Below are positions 48,069 through 61,014 of a DNA stretch of 64,000 bases, piece by piece. Both the position numbers and the translations under genes were made by a program. Under the pieces are notes generated by a model. That model saw only the letters and a program-made list of their open reading frames with translations, was not told the origin of the DNA and ran no database searches. This DNA comes from Pratylenchus scribneri (Eukaryota > Nematoda > Chromadorea > Rhabditida > Pratylenchidae), in assembly GCA_030063045.1 (NCBI GenBank), contig JAQSEB010000027.1, positions 248,001-312,000 of the forward strand, read 5' to 3'. Within the stretch, counting starts at the first letter, position 1. The number at the start of each line of letters is the position of its first letter.

Positions 48069-51000
48069 TTAAATTTTTATTTTTACATAGCGGAATTTGA
48101 TATATTGAACAGCCCAAAACAATCCGTCATTAATTATGCTGGTCTCAGTTGAATTGCCATTTTGTACATAAAATTTGTTGTCAACACCAATTCGAATTTT
48201 CACATCAAATTCATCATTCGTAGGAGAAAAAATTTGCGAATCTATATAATTATCACTTTGAACCAATTTTCCGTCGCGATCATACTGTAAACAAAATAAA
48301 TAAATTTGTTATTTGATATTAAAATTATAATAAAATTGTTAATTTTTTTTTAAATATTTTTTAACTTTTTTCCTTCACAACCCTCTTTTCATATTGAAAA
48401 AATATGTTTAACCATTTTTAAGTAAAACTACCTTGTATTTGTATAAACCATAAATTCTAGAATCTTCCGGTTTCGGTTTGTATTCCAAATTCGCTTTCAA
48501 AATTAGGAATGTTTCTGTATTTGTAAAATTCATTTATTTATTATTTATTTTTCCTTAAAATTCACCATCTTTAGTAGTATTTCGTAAAAGTTCAATGAAT
48601 AAATCTCTGAATTCTTTTAATCCATTATGGAATTTTCCCTTGAACATGATGATATCATTGATGCGCAATGGTCGATTCAATTTCATGATTAAATTTTGAC
48701 CCTTTGGCATGCTCAAATTTCCAATCAATTCAAATTGTTTTTTCGCAGGGATAGTCAGCCATTTTGACGAGTTATCAGAAGGCCATGTAATTTCTGTCTT
48801 AATTATTTTATCGCGTGTATCTGATGTCTAAAAAATCAATTTATTATTTTTTGAAGACAAATTATTTTTAATTCACATAAATTAATACTTACTTCAATTT
48901 GCACAAAATCAACTTTTTCAAAAAGTAAATTCTGCATAATTTTATCTTTGATCAAATCATTTCCATTAATCAGAATTTTGCAATAATATTCAAGGACAAT
49001 AATTTCTAATTCAAAAAATTCACCAGATTGATAAAATGGTAAAAGTTTTGTGAAGGGTTTTTCAATTACCAAATCCTTAAATGTTTTATAATTATTAATT
49101 TCTAATTGTTATTTAATAATACTTCGTTTTTTCTTCCAGAATTAAAAATTAATACATTAGCAATAGAATCATAAGATTTAATTTGCAACCATAGAACATT
49201 TTTGCCAACTAAAAATGCAAAACATATAAATATTTAAAAATTATTTAGATAAATTAGTTTAAAAATATTATTTCTAAATAATAAAAAATAATTGATAAAA
49301 TTCCGATTTTTTGCAAAATGAATAACATTAAAAATTTTTAATATTTAAAAAAAAATAAATGAAAATGTGAAATTTTTTTATTGTAAAAATTATAAATGAA
49401 AGTTTTATTTCTATGCGTAAAATAAAAGGTCAAATTAAAATGAAATATACATTAAATTTATAAAATATTATTTAAATTAAAATGGACTCACAATACTTGT
49501 GGAACATAGGGGCATCTTGTTGCAAATAAATTATCAATTCAAAATCAGTAGTATTAAAAAATTTCATTTTAATTTTAATTGAACTATCAATTTCGAGCGG
49601 CTTAATTAATTGGTAGTTAAATGGCAAGGCAATATCCGGATCAAACTGAAAATGAAATTTTTTCATATTTAAACTCTTAAATATACCTGTTTCCATTCCT
49701 TTCGTGGTTTTCCCTCTGGCAAAAACACCAATCCCTCAGTGATGATTTTATCAAATTTGTCTGGTGTCGGGAATTGCCAATAATTTGCTATTAAAATGAG
49801 TTCAGCATTTAAGAAAATTTGATATTCAAATTGATTTGCGTAAATATTCAAATGTAAATTCCCATTTTCGGGAAATTCAATTTCCTTGGAAAGAGATTCA
49901 TTCTTAATTATAAAATTTACTATTATTTGAATTTAAAAACGAACATTGTATAGCAATGTTAATTTACTTTCGGTAAACACAAATTTCATTATAATATACA
50001 GCGCTAAAAATAAAAGTTTTTAACCAATTAATTAAAAATTATTTAATTTTTGAAATTTACATTTTTCACATTTTTTCTCATCAAAACAACGGAAATAAAT
50101 TTGTAATCCTCTGCTTGAACCAAAGCTAATTTGATTGAATGGTTTGAATGCATTTTCAAGTGAATATTCATTAAAAATAGGTATAGTTTCTATACTCAAA
50201 TTTAACAGAAGAATGTCGCCTTTAAGCTGAAAAAAAAATTAAAAAAATTAAAAATAAAAATCAATCTTAAAATTATACCTGAATATAATTTGGTTTGCCC
50301 ATCGTTTCCATTTGGCCAATTTCATCATAATTGATGTAAATTAAATCATTGCCATTTATTTGCACAAAACGAAACAAAAATTGCTTGCCATCTTCTGTCA
50401 ACGAATGGACAATATCGGATTGATGAATGGTTTTATTATCCGTCCAAATCTTAAAAAATGAAAATTTGAATAAATCTGAATTTATTTATAATTAAATTTT
50501 CTCATTTAATTTTTTAGGAGATTATAATATTTTTTGATATTTCTCTAAAAATTGTAAAATTATATTATTTTTTTAATAAATTGAATTAAAATATAATTTA
50601 AAAATTCAAAATGAATGATTTTTCCGCGAAATAATAGTTTGTTAAATTAAAATAAAAGTTGGATACTACTTCAATTTTTCTTACCAGGCATTCATTGCTG
50701 CATCTTCCAAATTCATAGAAATTTTCATTCAAATTGAAATGAAAATGCGCGACAATTTCGCCCGTATTTTGTGTACCATTATGCTTTACCAAATTAATGT
50801 CAAATTTGGTGACATTTTGGGGCAATTTCAATTTGGCAATTATGACTGTAGGCTTTTCATCAGGATATTCCAATTTCATTGAATAAGAAGGATCCGGAAC
50901 TGGTGCCGGTGTAACAATTGTAGATGGCTTAAAATTGTGAGAATAGATGATTATTATAAAAATTTTGATTCTGACTTTTCGAATTATTTGATAACATTTT

Positions 51001-53642
51001 AATTCAACTCCTGGATCCGCTTCAATCTATAGACATAAAAATTAATTATTAATGTTATAATAAGTATTTTAAATAACCCGAATATAGTTAGTCGAAGTGT
51101 ATTTCAATGGATTATCATTTGCTTGTGCAAATATAAATGCTTTTTCATTTTTGCAATTCAAAATTATCTTGTAATTTCCATTTGTATCTGCATCAATGTT
51201 CAAGGAGAATTTTTTATCAATATCTTTATCGAGAGTTTGGCCAAATATATCCGTAATTGTGTCCGGGTTAGTTGGTTTGTGCTCAGTAAAATTCTAAAAA
51301 ATAATTATTTTTGTATTTATTTAAAAATTTATTTTTATATTGAAATTTATATATATTAATAATAAATTTTAAAACCTGGTAATGAAAATAATTTAAAAAT
51401 TTTCAGAAAAAATTGTATTAAATCCTTCATATTTTTTAAAGATTATTTTTGCTAAATATTTTTAAAAATAAATTAAATATGATATTTTATAGGTTATTCG
51501 GAAACAAGGTATAAAAAAACACATAAAAACACTTACAAATCTGCTTTCGAAATTAATATAATTCCGCCGAATCTTTATTGTTAAAATTGTTTCACCCACT
51601 GGAAATTTTAATTTATATAAAAATTGTTTTATTTGAATTTACTAATCGAATCAGGTTCGGTCCAGTTGTGCAATAGATGAATTATGAAATACCCATTAAA
51701 ATCTTCATTCATTCGACCCGTTATGTGAATTATATCACCAATTTTCAATGGATTTTCCAAAAAACTTTCATCGATGAAAGGCAATTTCTTATCCATAATG
51801 CATGAATTATTGTTGGCATTTTCATCAATTTGGTTGGGAATTATACTATCATCAGGTTCAATAAACTGAATAAAAAAGAATGAAATTCATTTTTCTAAAT
51901 TATAATTTTAGAAGAAATATTTTTGCCTATATCTAATTAATTGAAAAGTATATTTGTTCCGCTAAAATATATTTTTGTCAATTTTTATTTCTTTAAATGT
52001 GTTTTAGTCTATTTCTGATTTCTTTAAAATGTGTTTTTGGTTAATTGAATTTTCTACGAAATGTATTTTGTGCTTATTTTGATTTTTAAGAATGTGTTTT
52101 TGCTTTATTTTGGTTTTTAGGAATGTGTTTTTAACTTATTTTGATTTGTAGGTTTGTATTTTTGCTTTTTTTCTAATTTGTTGGGAATGTGTTTTTGATT
52201 TATTTTATTCTGATTTGTTGTAAATGTGTTTTTGTTTATTCCGATTTGTAGGGATTGTGTTTTTGATTTATTCTGATTTGTTGTAAATGTGTTTTTGACT
52301 TATTTTGATTTGTATAATTGTGTTTTTGATTTATTCTGATTAGTTGGGAATGTGTTTTTAACTTATTTTGATTTGTAGAATTGTGTTTTTGATTTATTCT
52401 GATTAGTTGGGAATGTGATTTTAACTTATTTTGATTTGTAGAATTGTGTTTTTGATTTATTCTGATTTGTTGTAAATGTGTTTCTGTCTAATTCTGATTT
52501 TTTAATAATTCTGATTTCCTTAAAATGTATTTTTGATAAATTCTAATTTCCTTAAAATGTATTTTTCACTTATTCTGATTTCCTTAAAATGTATTTTTGA
52601 CTAATTCTGATTTCATAATGTGCTTTTTGATTACATTTTTATTGATTATTTACCCAAGCTTGAATGCTGCAATTGTCTATAACCATATTTCCAGAATCAA
52701 CATCGCAGGTATCGTGTTTACCCGCATGACGGTTATTTCGACTTGAAATTGCGAATATTTTGATTTTATTTTGATCCAAATTCGAGGGCAACAAGTCCAA
52801 TGCAAGTGTCCAAAGACCAACAAAATCTGCAAGATGTGCACCTCTGAGTTGATTGCCAAGAAATTTTTGATGAATATATTCATCAAATTCTTTGTTCACA
52901 TAAAATTTTGAATCCGAATTGTAAATGTGCAATTTTGTGGTCAATGAAGTATCTGATGGATTGGCAAATTCAATGAAGAAATTACGTGCGTTGATTGGAA
53001 AGCTTAATAAAATTAAATCAAAAAGAATATATAAAATTATTTAAAAAAAATCAGAACCTTTGATCATGAAATGACAATGTCAAATTGATAATATTGCCAT
53101 CGACATCAATGTAAATTCCGTGCCATTGGTCATGTTCATCTGGGCATTGCTTAATCCATGGATTCTATGTAGAGAAATAAGAAAAATGTAAATACTATTT
53201 ATATTTGGAAAATAAAATTTTATATTTTTTTTATAATTTAATAATGTTTTATTTTACCGATTCCAAGTTGTTTGGTAAATAATATCCAAATTCGGGCTCC
53301 ATTCCATTTGATTGCGCATTCGAATCCAATTGACTTGGATAGCAAAGGAGAAGTCTTAAAAAATAATTAACAAAAAATAATGTCAAATGCACACTGGCAA
53401 TGTCCTTTGCCGACAACCCGGAATTGAATGCGATATGAGCCAGCTGCGGATTCGCCAAATGCGCCGTAGCATTGTTTTGGCACAAGGAATTGCGGCGAAA
53501 TAAATTTCCCAGTGCCATTTTCGTCAGTCAATTCAACACTTAAAATTTTGAATTAAATAAATAAATTTTTTCATTACAGTTGATTTGTCAGATGAAAGAT
53601 AGCAAAGAAAATCAAAACAGCAAGAAGTATATTCTCGGCCAT
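48069..53642 (-). CDS. Secreted protein with about five galectin-like domains, 1048 aa
   Basis: Twenty exons from ATG at 53642 to TAA at 48069, all phase-consistent. The start MAENILLAVLIFFAIFHLTN is a signal peptide. Residues 23 to about 240 form an unrecognised region with cysteines (KQCYGAFGESAAGSYRI, NPWIKQCPDEHDQWHG). The rest contains repeated beta-sandwich halves typical of galectins. Domain starts: NPLKIGDIIHITGRM, LPQNVTKFDINLV, LIKPLEIDSSIKIKMKF, LNRPLRINDIIMFKGKFHNG. Domain ends: YKIILNCKNE, LNIYANQFEYQIFLNAE, LEIIVLEYYCKILING, IRIGVDNKFYVQNG. The sugar-binding HxNxR signature is degenerate (HFHFNLNEN at about 498) and the usual WGxExR is not obvious, so classic galactoside binding may be lost. 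A secreted carbohydrate- or protein-binding role is inferred. Intron 5 holds a minisatellite; one 48-nt in-frame intron (50928-50975) could be retained. Confidence 0.85.
51960..52640. repeat. Degenerate ~31-bp minisatellite in an intron
   Basis: About twenty diverged copies of a 31-bp unit (GTGTTTTTGATTTATTCTGA then TTTGTTGGGAAT) fill most of the 788-bp intron 5 of the galectin-like gene. In the middle, pairs of variants alternate, giving a higher-order period of about 62 bp. Confidence 0.8.
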
Positions 53643-54888
53643 TTATGTCTGTTTTAATTTTTTTAATAGGCGATTAAAAAAATGATTAATAATAATTTTT
53701 CGTAAAATTAAATTTATTTTATTATAAAATTTTTATGGTTTAAATGGTCAATTAAAAATAAATAAAATGTATGAATGAATAAGTGAATTAAAATAATGAA
53801 TCACCGAAATTGGAAATTTGAAAGGAACGAGAAAAAAAATATTAATACGATTTTGTTCATTTTAATTCAAAGAATTTCTAATACAAAAATGATATTATTT
53901 AAGTATTCTGCTGAGAAAATGAACTTTTGTTTTTTTAAGATCAAGTAGATGATTAGTAATTTTGCAAAAAGTGAAAGTAATGAATGTAAATGTCCATAAA
54001 ATTAAAATAACAATAAATTAGCAGCATTTTTTAAATGCAGTCTTCTTTATCTTACAGCTATATAGATTAAACTGAAAATTGAAGATCAAAAATTTGTGAA
54101 AGCAAATAAAAATAAAATAATTTTAATTAAATGAATAGAAAAAAGACATTTTAAGCCTTTAAATTTTAGATCTTTAATTTTTATTTAATTTTTGGTAATT
54201 AATTCATTTCTTCCAATCAATTCCTTAGCCAATTTTGTATTTTCCTAAATTATTTATCTTGTAAAATAAACTTGAATAAAATTATATTTTTTTCCCATTT
54301 ACATTCATCATCACCAAATTTTCCTTGGGGCTAAATTAATTTTCATTAGAAAGACTACCAATATTTATTTATTTATTTATTCGTTCTATACATATTCCGA
54401 GAAAATAAAATATTGGTCAGTATATAAATATAAAACGACCCATTCATATTTTATGTCTAATAGGTTCCATTTTCGAAAGAACACACGCATTTTTTATGAA
54501 GAAAAAATTATAAATAATGATGAATTAGGTTTTAGGAGCCTACCAAAGACTCATTTTTTATTTAAAAAAAATAGGTCAAATTATTGTGACACTCCCTAAG
54601 TTGGACTATTTAAAGAGAAAGAGTCATATAGAATATGTAAAAATTGTTTATAAATTTTTAAGATTTTTGTACTACAGGGTATAGACCATATTTTTCAAAA
54701 TACAATTTTCCTCAAAAATTTGATTACAAATTTATCTAACAAAGTAGTAAATAATTAATTCAGCTCCAAAATAATTTCTTAAAAACGCAAATTGAATTAT
54801 TCATTCATAAGTGTTTTAATACAATTTTAGAGAACAAATTTCAATTTGCTAAATTTTGTTTTCTTTTATTCATTTCATTGTCTACAGA
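53643..54888. other. Divergent intergenic region
   Basis: The space between two genes transcribed away from each other (53642 minus, 54890 plus), so it should hold both promoters. No repeat family was recognised. A C-rich acceptor-like sequence TCTACAG directly precedes the plus-strand start (AAATG), compatible with spliced-leader trans-splicing. Confidence 0.5.
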
Positions 54889-54889
54889 A

Positions 54890-57800
54890 ATGGATAAAAT
54901 CGTAGATGAAAATAAACAAGAAGAAGTTACAAATGAACAAAAATTTGATGCAAATAAGGAAGAGGAAAAAATTAACAATCAGCCAGCAGAGGAACAATCG
55001 GAGAATCAAAAGTGCAATATTTTCCAATTACATAAAATGACAAAATTTTATGTTTAATTTAGCAATCCTTTAAACCCTGAAGATGCAAAATCGATGGTGC
55101 CGGAAAATGACATTGACGATAGTGAAAAGGAGAATAAATTAGAGCAAAAATCGAAAACAGATTATGGAGAAGGAAAGAAGAAGCAACCGCAGAAAGACTT
55201 CCCAAAAGATCAGAATCAGCAATCTGATTTAGATGGCCATCATCAGCAGCAACAAAATCCGAAAATACACCCAAAAAATAGAAAAAGGTAAATTAATATT
55301 AAATTTTCCACTCTAGGCTTTGATGAGTCCGAATATTAAAATTAAATATAATAATATGAAATTGGAGTATTATATTATAAATTTGAATTGTGCTAGCTAA
55401 TAGAATGAAAAAATTTAGCTACCTATCAGTTTTTTTTTCATGTTAAGTGAATTCATTTAAAAATTTGTGTTATCTCTCTCTCTCTCGGTAGTAAATATCG
55501 AATTATATTAAAATAGAATTAATATTTTTTCTTGTTGAACAATGCTTTTTTTTAAAATTAATATTTAAATTACATCTTTTAATTACATTTTATAGTGCTG
55601 AATCGCAAGAAAGAGAAAGTGTTGTTGATGAGAAAAGTGAAAAAACGACTGAACCAACTATTCCGCAAAATTTTGAGCCACTTTTGGTGCAAAAAGCTGA
55701 AAAATTGCCACCAAAATCGGAAAAACGACTCAAAGTTTTGGAAATAGTCCCCGAAAAGAATGATCTAGTCCATCTGAATGATGAATTATTTCAAAATCAA
55801 CAAATTGCTCAAATTCCGCCATCAGAATTACAACCATTTCGCCCCGATCAATTGCTCAGTTGCAGTAGTGCCACAATTGACTTGGCTTCATCCGATTTAT
55901 TTGATTTTCAAGGTATTATCAATATTAATAAAGTGTCGAAAAATGATAAAATTATCGCAAATTTTTTCTTGTCAAAAATTAAATGAAATTATGTATGATT
56001 TTTGAATGAAATTTCGCGCATAAATAACTTTATTAATATTTTTATATTTTTAGATAATGATCAAAATCAACATCTCGAAATGTTACTCAATTCATCGTTG
56101 ACAAAGCCGAATTTTGGCGAAATAGATTTAGGCATTGGCGAATTAGTCCAGGTCGACATGAGCATGACCGGCATTGCAAGTAGCATTGAAAAGGCATTGG
56201 ATAAAAAAACTAGTGCCACAAGCAAAAAAGGCTGTGAAATGTTGACCGATTTCTGGCGAGAGGCGAACAAGACGGCCCGTGAAATTGCCGTTCAAGAAAG
56301 CATCACATTACGCCAGCATTCGGCCAATACTACCAAGCAGAATATGTATATTATTGATAACAAAAGAAAGATTGCATCAAAGGTAAAATATATTTCCACA
56401 AATTCCATAATTTATATTAATTTTCGATTATTTGATATAAGGGATGAGTTCGATGTTCCAAAATAATAAATTGACATTTCTGAGGGAAAAAAAATACCTA
56501 GAAAATCGACTTTTTTGTGTGTAAAAAATTTTTCGAAAATAGTGAATCGCCGTTTCGAAGGGCGCAAAATTAAAATAGGAAACCGACAGACATTTCGGAG
56601 GGTAAAAAATTTTTCGAAAATTGAAAATTGACATTTAAAAATTTTTTGACAATCAGAAATCGACTTTTCTGTCCAAAAAAAATGACCAAAATTTTGTTCT
56701 GAAACGATATAAATCGACCCCATCCCTTTTTGATAGTAAGCTCTAATTCAAAAGATATTCGGATTCTCCGAACATGAAAACTCTAATATTATTAGGCAGA
56801 TTTTTAGTTTGATGCTTAAATAATATTTTTCTCTATCTATATAATTAACAGTGCCCAGATTTATATGGAAATCCATATCATTTTTGCAAGCTCAAAATAG
56901 CTTGAAACCAATGTAAAACATGTTTTTATCATGGTTTGAAATTGAAACCTTTAAATCGGTTTTTCATTTACATATTTTCCATATATTTCCATATTTTGTA
57001 TTTTCATCCATATTTCGCAAATTTTTCCATATTTTTGTCCATATTTTACAATTTTTGGGAAATTTTTATTGAAAAAATTATATTATGGCCAAAAATTTAA
57101 AAATTAAAGGCTAACAGCCAAAAATGAATCATCCAATGGGAAATTTACCTCCCAAAGTGTTTTCAAAATTGAATAAATTTTCTTTTTCTGTTTACAAAAA
57201 TTTTCTCGATTTCAAAAAATTTCTAAAATGTTTTAAATCGCCATTTTATACAAAATTTTAGGATTTTTGACCACGTAAAATTTTGTTATCGAAAAATTTT
57301 TGAAAATTTTTTTCCATATTTCCAAATTTTTATCCATATTTTGGCATTTTTCATCCATATTTTACATTTTTTTCATCCATATATATGTCCATATTTTGCG
57401 ATTTCCATCCATATAAATCCGAGCCCTGATAATTAAACAAGCACTTAAAAAATTTATTCAACTAGAAAAAAAATATTTATTGCAGGCAATTGATATGAGC
57501 AAGGAGGTTGCATTCAAAGACATTGAAGCCAAAGTCAAATTGGGCGAAAAAATTATCGCAAATCAAAGCAAAAAGATTGAAAACCAGCAAAAGTTGCTCG
57601 CCCAACAACTGGATAATGTCCACAAAGAGCATATTCAAAAGATAGAGATGGTGAAGGAAATGATCAACAGTAATAAAGCAAAAGAAATGAAACTATTGGA
57701 AAAAGACATTAAACAAATTGATGATTGTTTCAAATTGAACAGAGAAAAGATTAGAAAAGATCATGACCAGAAATTGGGCACATTAGCGTGAGTGTCTCTT

Positions 57801-60800
57801 CTGTAAATTGTTGAATAAATAACATTTTTAATTCCAGTGATTCAAAAATTGCACTTTTGCAACAAGGCGAAAAAGAACGTTTGTTTTTTTTAATTAAAGG
57901 AGTATGTAAAAAATAAATATTATTAAATGAATTAGAAATATTAAAATGGCTGTTTATAGAAGAGAGAGATATATATAAAATTACGGAATATTTCAATTTT
58001 AATTTCGTTCTTTCAAATATTTATGGTCATTTAGGACATATACATAAACCTTTTTTTATCAATTTAAAATAATGTTTTAAATCAATTTTGAATATTTTTA
58101 TATCAAAAAATTCATTATTAAAAAGGCTTGAATGGGGTAAAACAGAATTAGACAATAATTAAATTGGTATGATTGAGATTAATGAATTGTTTAAGTATAA
58201 GAGTTAATTAGTTATTATTAGTCACATGTGGTATGAATTCAATCTAAAAATATGCCATCTCTCTCTTTGTTTTTTCGTATTTATATTCATATTCTCATAC
58301 ATAGGAATGAAACATGACAGCTGCACTGACAAGGACATTTTGGCAAACAGAGTAGGCGAAAAGAAATTGGATTACGAACATGCATTGGCAATGAAACAAG
58401 AGGAAAATAAATTTGCTTTGGAACAAGCCCGTTTAACTCTGAAATTAAAGATGGTTCGTTTATTTTCGATTCTCTATTAATTATGATTTAAAAGGGTTTA
58501 AAATAATTTATTTCATTGTTCACAAAACTATTTTAATTGGTATATGTATTTTTCATTGAAAAAATATTAAATTACACAAAAAAGAATTAATTTACACAAA
58601 TTCTTTCGTGTCGAAAATATTTTTGAAGTCATTTAACTTGGTCGTAACTAGGTATTAGGGCACAGGATTAATTCCCGACAGGATGGCAGAGGTCCCAGAT
58701 TTTTTTTCAAAATAAAGTACAATGGCCTCGAAAAATATAAATTTTGGGGTCAAAATAAAGATTTTCTTTTTAGGCTAAAATAAATTGATTAAAATTTTTT
58801 AAAATTGTTTTTTGAGAAGAAATTTTTACAATTTTTCTTAAGCAAAAATAGCCGGGCAGCGAAAAATTTTACCATTTTTTTCATTATTTTATGAAAAACA
58901 AGTAAAAAAAAAGTAACACCAAAGTCAAATACAAATCTTTAAATAAAGTACATCTGGACCTCTGGATTAGAGGTTAAAGGAGCTAGGAGTTAGGGAAATT
59001 TAAAGAAATCTTATTTGACCAAGTTATATATTTATGAGTACTTATTTTTTTGCAAGAAAATAATATTTTTTTGCAAGAAAAAATGATTTTTTTGCAAGAA
59101 ACTATTTTGCATATTTTTTTTGCAAGAAAATACATATATTGAAACGAAAATAATCTTTTTACTTTTTACATCAAAATAAATACAAATACATACATAAAAA
59201 TTAAAAACCAATCGATTTTAATTTTATAAATAAAATTGTAAAAATAAAATGTTCACATAAAATTGTTATTATTTTCAGAGTTTAATTAAACTATGAAAAA
59301 TTATCAATTAATTGCACAATTCCAACAAGAAACTGCTTTTAAAGAATGGTTTGATGCTGAAATTAATTCGGATGAATGGACCAAGTAACTTAATACTATT
59401 TATGTTTAATTTTATTAATTTTCGTTCAGGATGGCTGGGCATGTGGACTTCGATTCGATACCGATCATTTTTACTGCCGTTATGCTCGCCGTCAGGAAAA
59501 CAAATGCCCAGTGGTGATGAGGATCAAAAACAACAAACAAACTGGCGAAGTTCTGGTGGAAAAGCACGGAGAACATCATCATCCAGTGGAGAAAACAACA
59601 GGTTTCACGCGAGAAGAAAAAACAATTATGCGGCCCAAAATCGTAAGCCGTTTCACTGCCGGTCAAATACAAGATGAAATGCTGGTTTGCTTTTATTTTT
59701 CCATCAAATCAAATTAAAAATAAAGGTTCAAAGCGGAAGTCCGCCAAAACTCAGGAAAATAGAAAATTTTATGGGGCGAGAAAAAAAAGAAGACCGGAAT
59801 AACAGAACCATTGACAGTTGAGGAATTGCGCCAACTCGTGAATAAAGCTGCCGTTGTCCCAGATGATGATCGAAAGGCGTACATCATCCATGCCGAAATC
59901 AACAACGGAAAGCAGTTCTGCATCGTCTGGACAACAAACAAATTGCATAATCACCAACAACAACAGCCCAATTTGCATGTCGATGCTGACCGAGGAAGAA
60001 TTGGCCGCCAAATTCAATTTGCTCAATTTGGGAATCAACAACGACGCGGAGGATGTCGAATATGCCGATTGGAATTCCTATAAGCAGCTCAAAATGGAAT
60101 TCCATGTCATCAAACCGTCAACTGCTTGGCCAGGTTAAATAAATTCATTTAATAAATTAGTAAATTGAACATTCAGGATTTCTCAAATGCAATTGTTTTG
60201 TTGGATGCCGTGGAAAGGCCTGCAAGCACAACGTCATGTTGATGGTGCGCAATCGTCTCGTCGAATATCCCCCAGAAGTCAAAGCCGAATTAATTGAGAA
60301 AAAGCGGAAGCCGGGACGTCCGAAGAAGGCAAGAGGCGGAGAGGCATTGAAAAGAAATTGAATGAATTTTATGATATTTATTTTCCACCATTGATCAAAT
60401 TTTCCATTATTTGTGCTCAATTTTTTTGCCATTTACCTTTTATTTTAATTCCATTTTTTCTTTTTTTCGATAAATAAAATTTTCCACATTAAAATTCAAT
60501 TTTTATTCGTTTTATTTACATTTTATAGGTTTTTTTTCTATTAATTTTAGGCAATATTAGGTAAAATTATTTTATAAATCATTTTTATGTAAAAAGAATA
60601 TTTTCGTTGCAATATATTTATTTTCTTGCAAAAAAATAACATTTTCTTGCAAAAAAAATATGCAAAATAGTTTCTTGCAAAAAAATTATTTTTTCTTGCA
60701 AAAAAATATTATTTTCTTGCAAAAAAATTAGTATCCTATATTTATTTTTTTTAAAGGAACAAATGAAATCGGAACAAAATTCGAGTGTGGCCAATTCACT

Positions 60801-61014
60801 CTACTCTTCCCAGTCCCAGCTCTCACTTTTCAAAGGTGTGGGCCAGAAGCAACCGACGAATGTTCCAATTCCAACTTCTTCAGCCGTCGCTTGTCAACAG
60901 AAGAGACAAATGGCTCAAAGCCATGGTGCAAATATGGTCAATGCAAATGAGTTGGATGAGAAAGAATATGATGAATCAATGGAATTGAAATCTGATGATG
61001 AATATAATGAATAG
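54890..61014 (+). CDS. Acidic coiled-coil protein, 580 aa
   Basis: Eight exons: 54890-55011, 55063-55287, 55596-55912, 56054-56382, 57486-57787, 57838-57878, 58305-58453 and 60757-61014. All are in phase. Residues 1-115 are charged, Glu/Lys/Gln-rich and low-complexity. 116-221 contains Pro/Ser-rich linkers (EPTIPQNFEPLL). 222-331 is a more ordered segment (GIGELVQVDMSMTGIASSIE, CEMLTDFWREANKTAREIA). 332-495 is a long coiled coil (KLGEKIIANQSKKIENQQKL; LALKQEEN-like heptads in exon 7). The tail is Ser/Gln-rich and ends acidic (MELKSDDEYNE). No signal peptide or membrane segment is seen, so it is probably cytoplasmic or nuclear scaffolding; I do not recognise a family. Intron 4 carries a hAT-type element and intron 7 a Mutator-like element, so two transposons must be spliced out. 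Confidence 0.82.
56470..56680. repeat. Minisatellite units shared with receptor intron
   Basis: Four or five degenerate units of 35-45 bp containing ACATTTCGGAGGGTAAAAAA then TTTTTCGAAAAT, in intron 4 of the coiled-coil gene. They resemble those at 42060-42600. Confidence 0.55.
56849..57428. mobile_element. Non-autonomous hAT-type element, 580 bp
   Basis: Terminal inverted repeats: CAGTGCCCAGATTTATATGG on the left, and the complement of CAGGGCTCGGATTTATATGG on the right. They are flanked by an exact 8-bp target duplication ATAATTAA (56841-56848 and 57429-57436). The interior holds repeated TCCATATTTTGCATTTTTC motifs and no transposase. It is inserted in intron 4 of the coiled-coil gene. Confidence 0.88.
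59036..60736. mobile_element. Mutator-like element (MULE), 1701 bp, internally deleted
   Basis: Long inverted ends, each with four or five repeats of TTTTTTTGCAAGAAAATAAT (59040-59150 and 60600-60730). The outermost GAGTACTTA pairs with the complement of the right end (GGATACTAA). An exact 9-bp target duplication TATATTTAT flanks the element (59027-59035 and 60737-60745), as expected for the Mutator superfamily. It carries a decayed transposase-like gene and lies in intron 7 of the coiled-coil gene. Confidence 0.85.
59293..60361 (+). pseudogene. Decayed MULE transposase gene lacking its catalytic core
   Basis: Recognisable parts in order are: ETAFKEWFDAEINSDEW; a FLYWCH/WRKY-like finger (GWACGLRFDTDHFYCRYARR, then KCPVVMRI and HGEHHHP); FCIVWTTNKLHN followed by LHVDA, the start of the MULE catalytic domain; then directly the C-terminal part with a SWIM finger (CNCFVGCRGKACKH) and an AT-hook (KRKPGRPKKA). 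The acidic-residue catalytic core that should follow LHVDA is missing. The first intron lacks a donor in the right phase, and the frame shifts in an eight-A run near 59780. The stop is at 60359-60361. In the parent family this protein cuts and joins DNA in the nucleus; this copy cannot. Confidence 0.8.

Noticed and set aside
53249..53518. Start of the galectin-like gene at an ATG near 53518 (MALGNLFRRNS)
   Set aside because: That frame has no signal peptide and runs through the intron at 53355-53394. The frame VELTDENGTGKFISPQF joins in phase to an upstream signal-peptide exon at 53642.
55318..55370. Hammerhead-ribozyme-like string (TTTGATGAGTCCGAA, later GAAA)
   Set aside because: The conserved CTGATGA is imperfect and the flanking stems do not pair convincingly. 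A similar CTGATGAG near 23237 has no room for the second stem.
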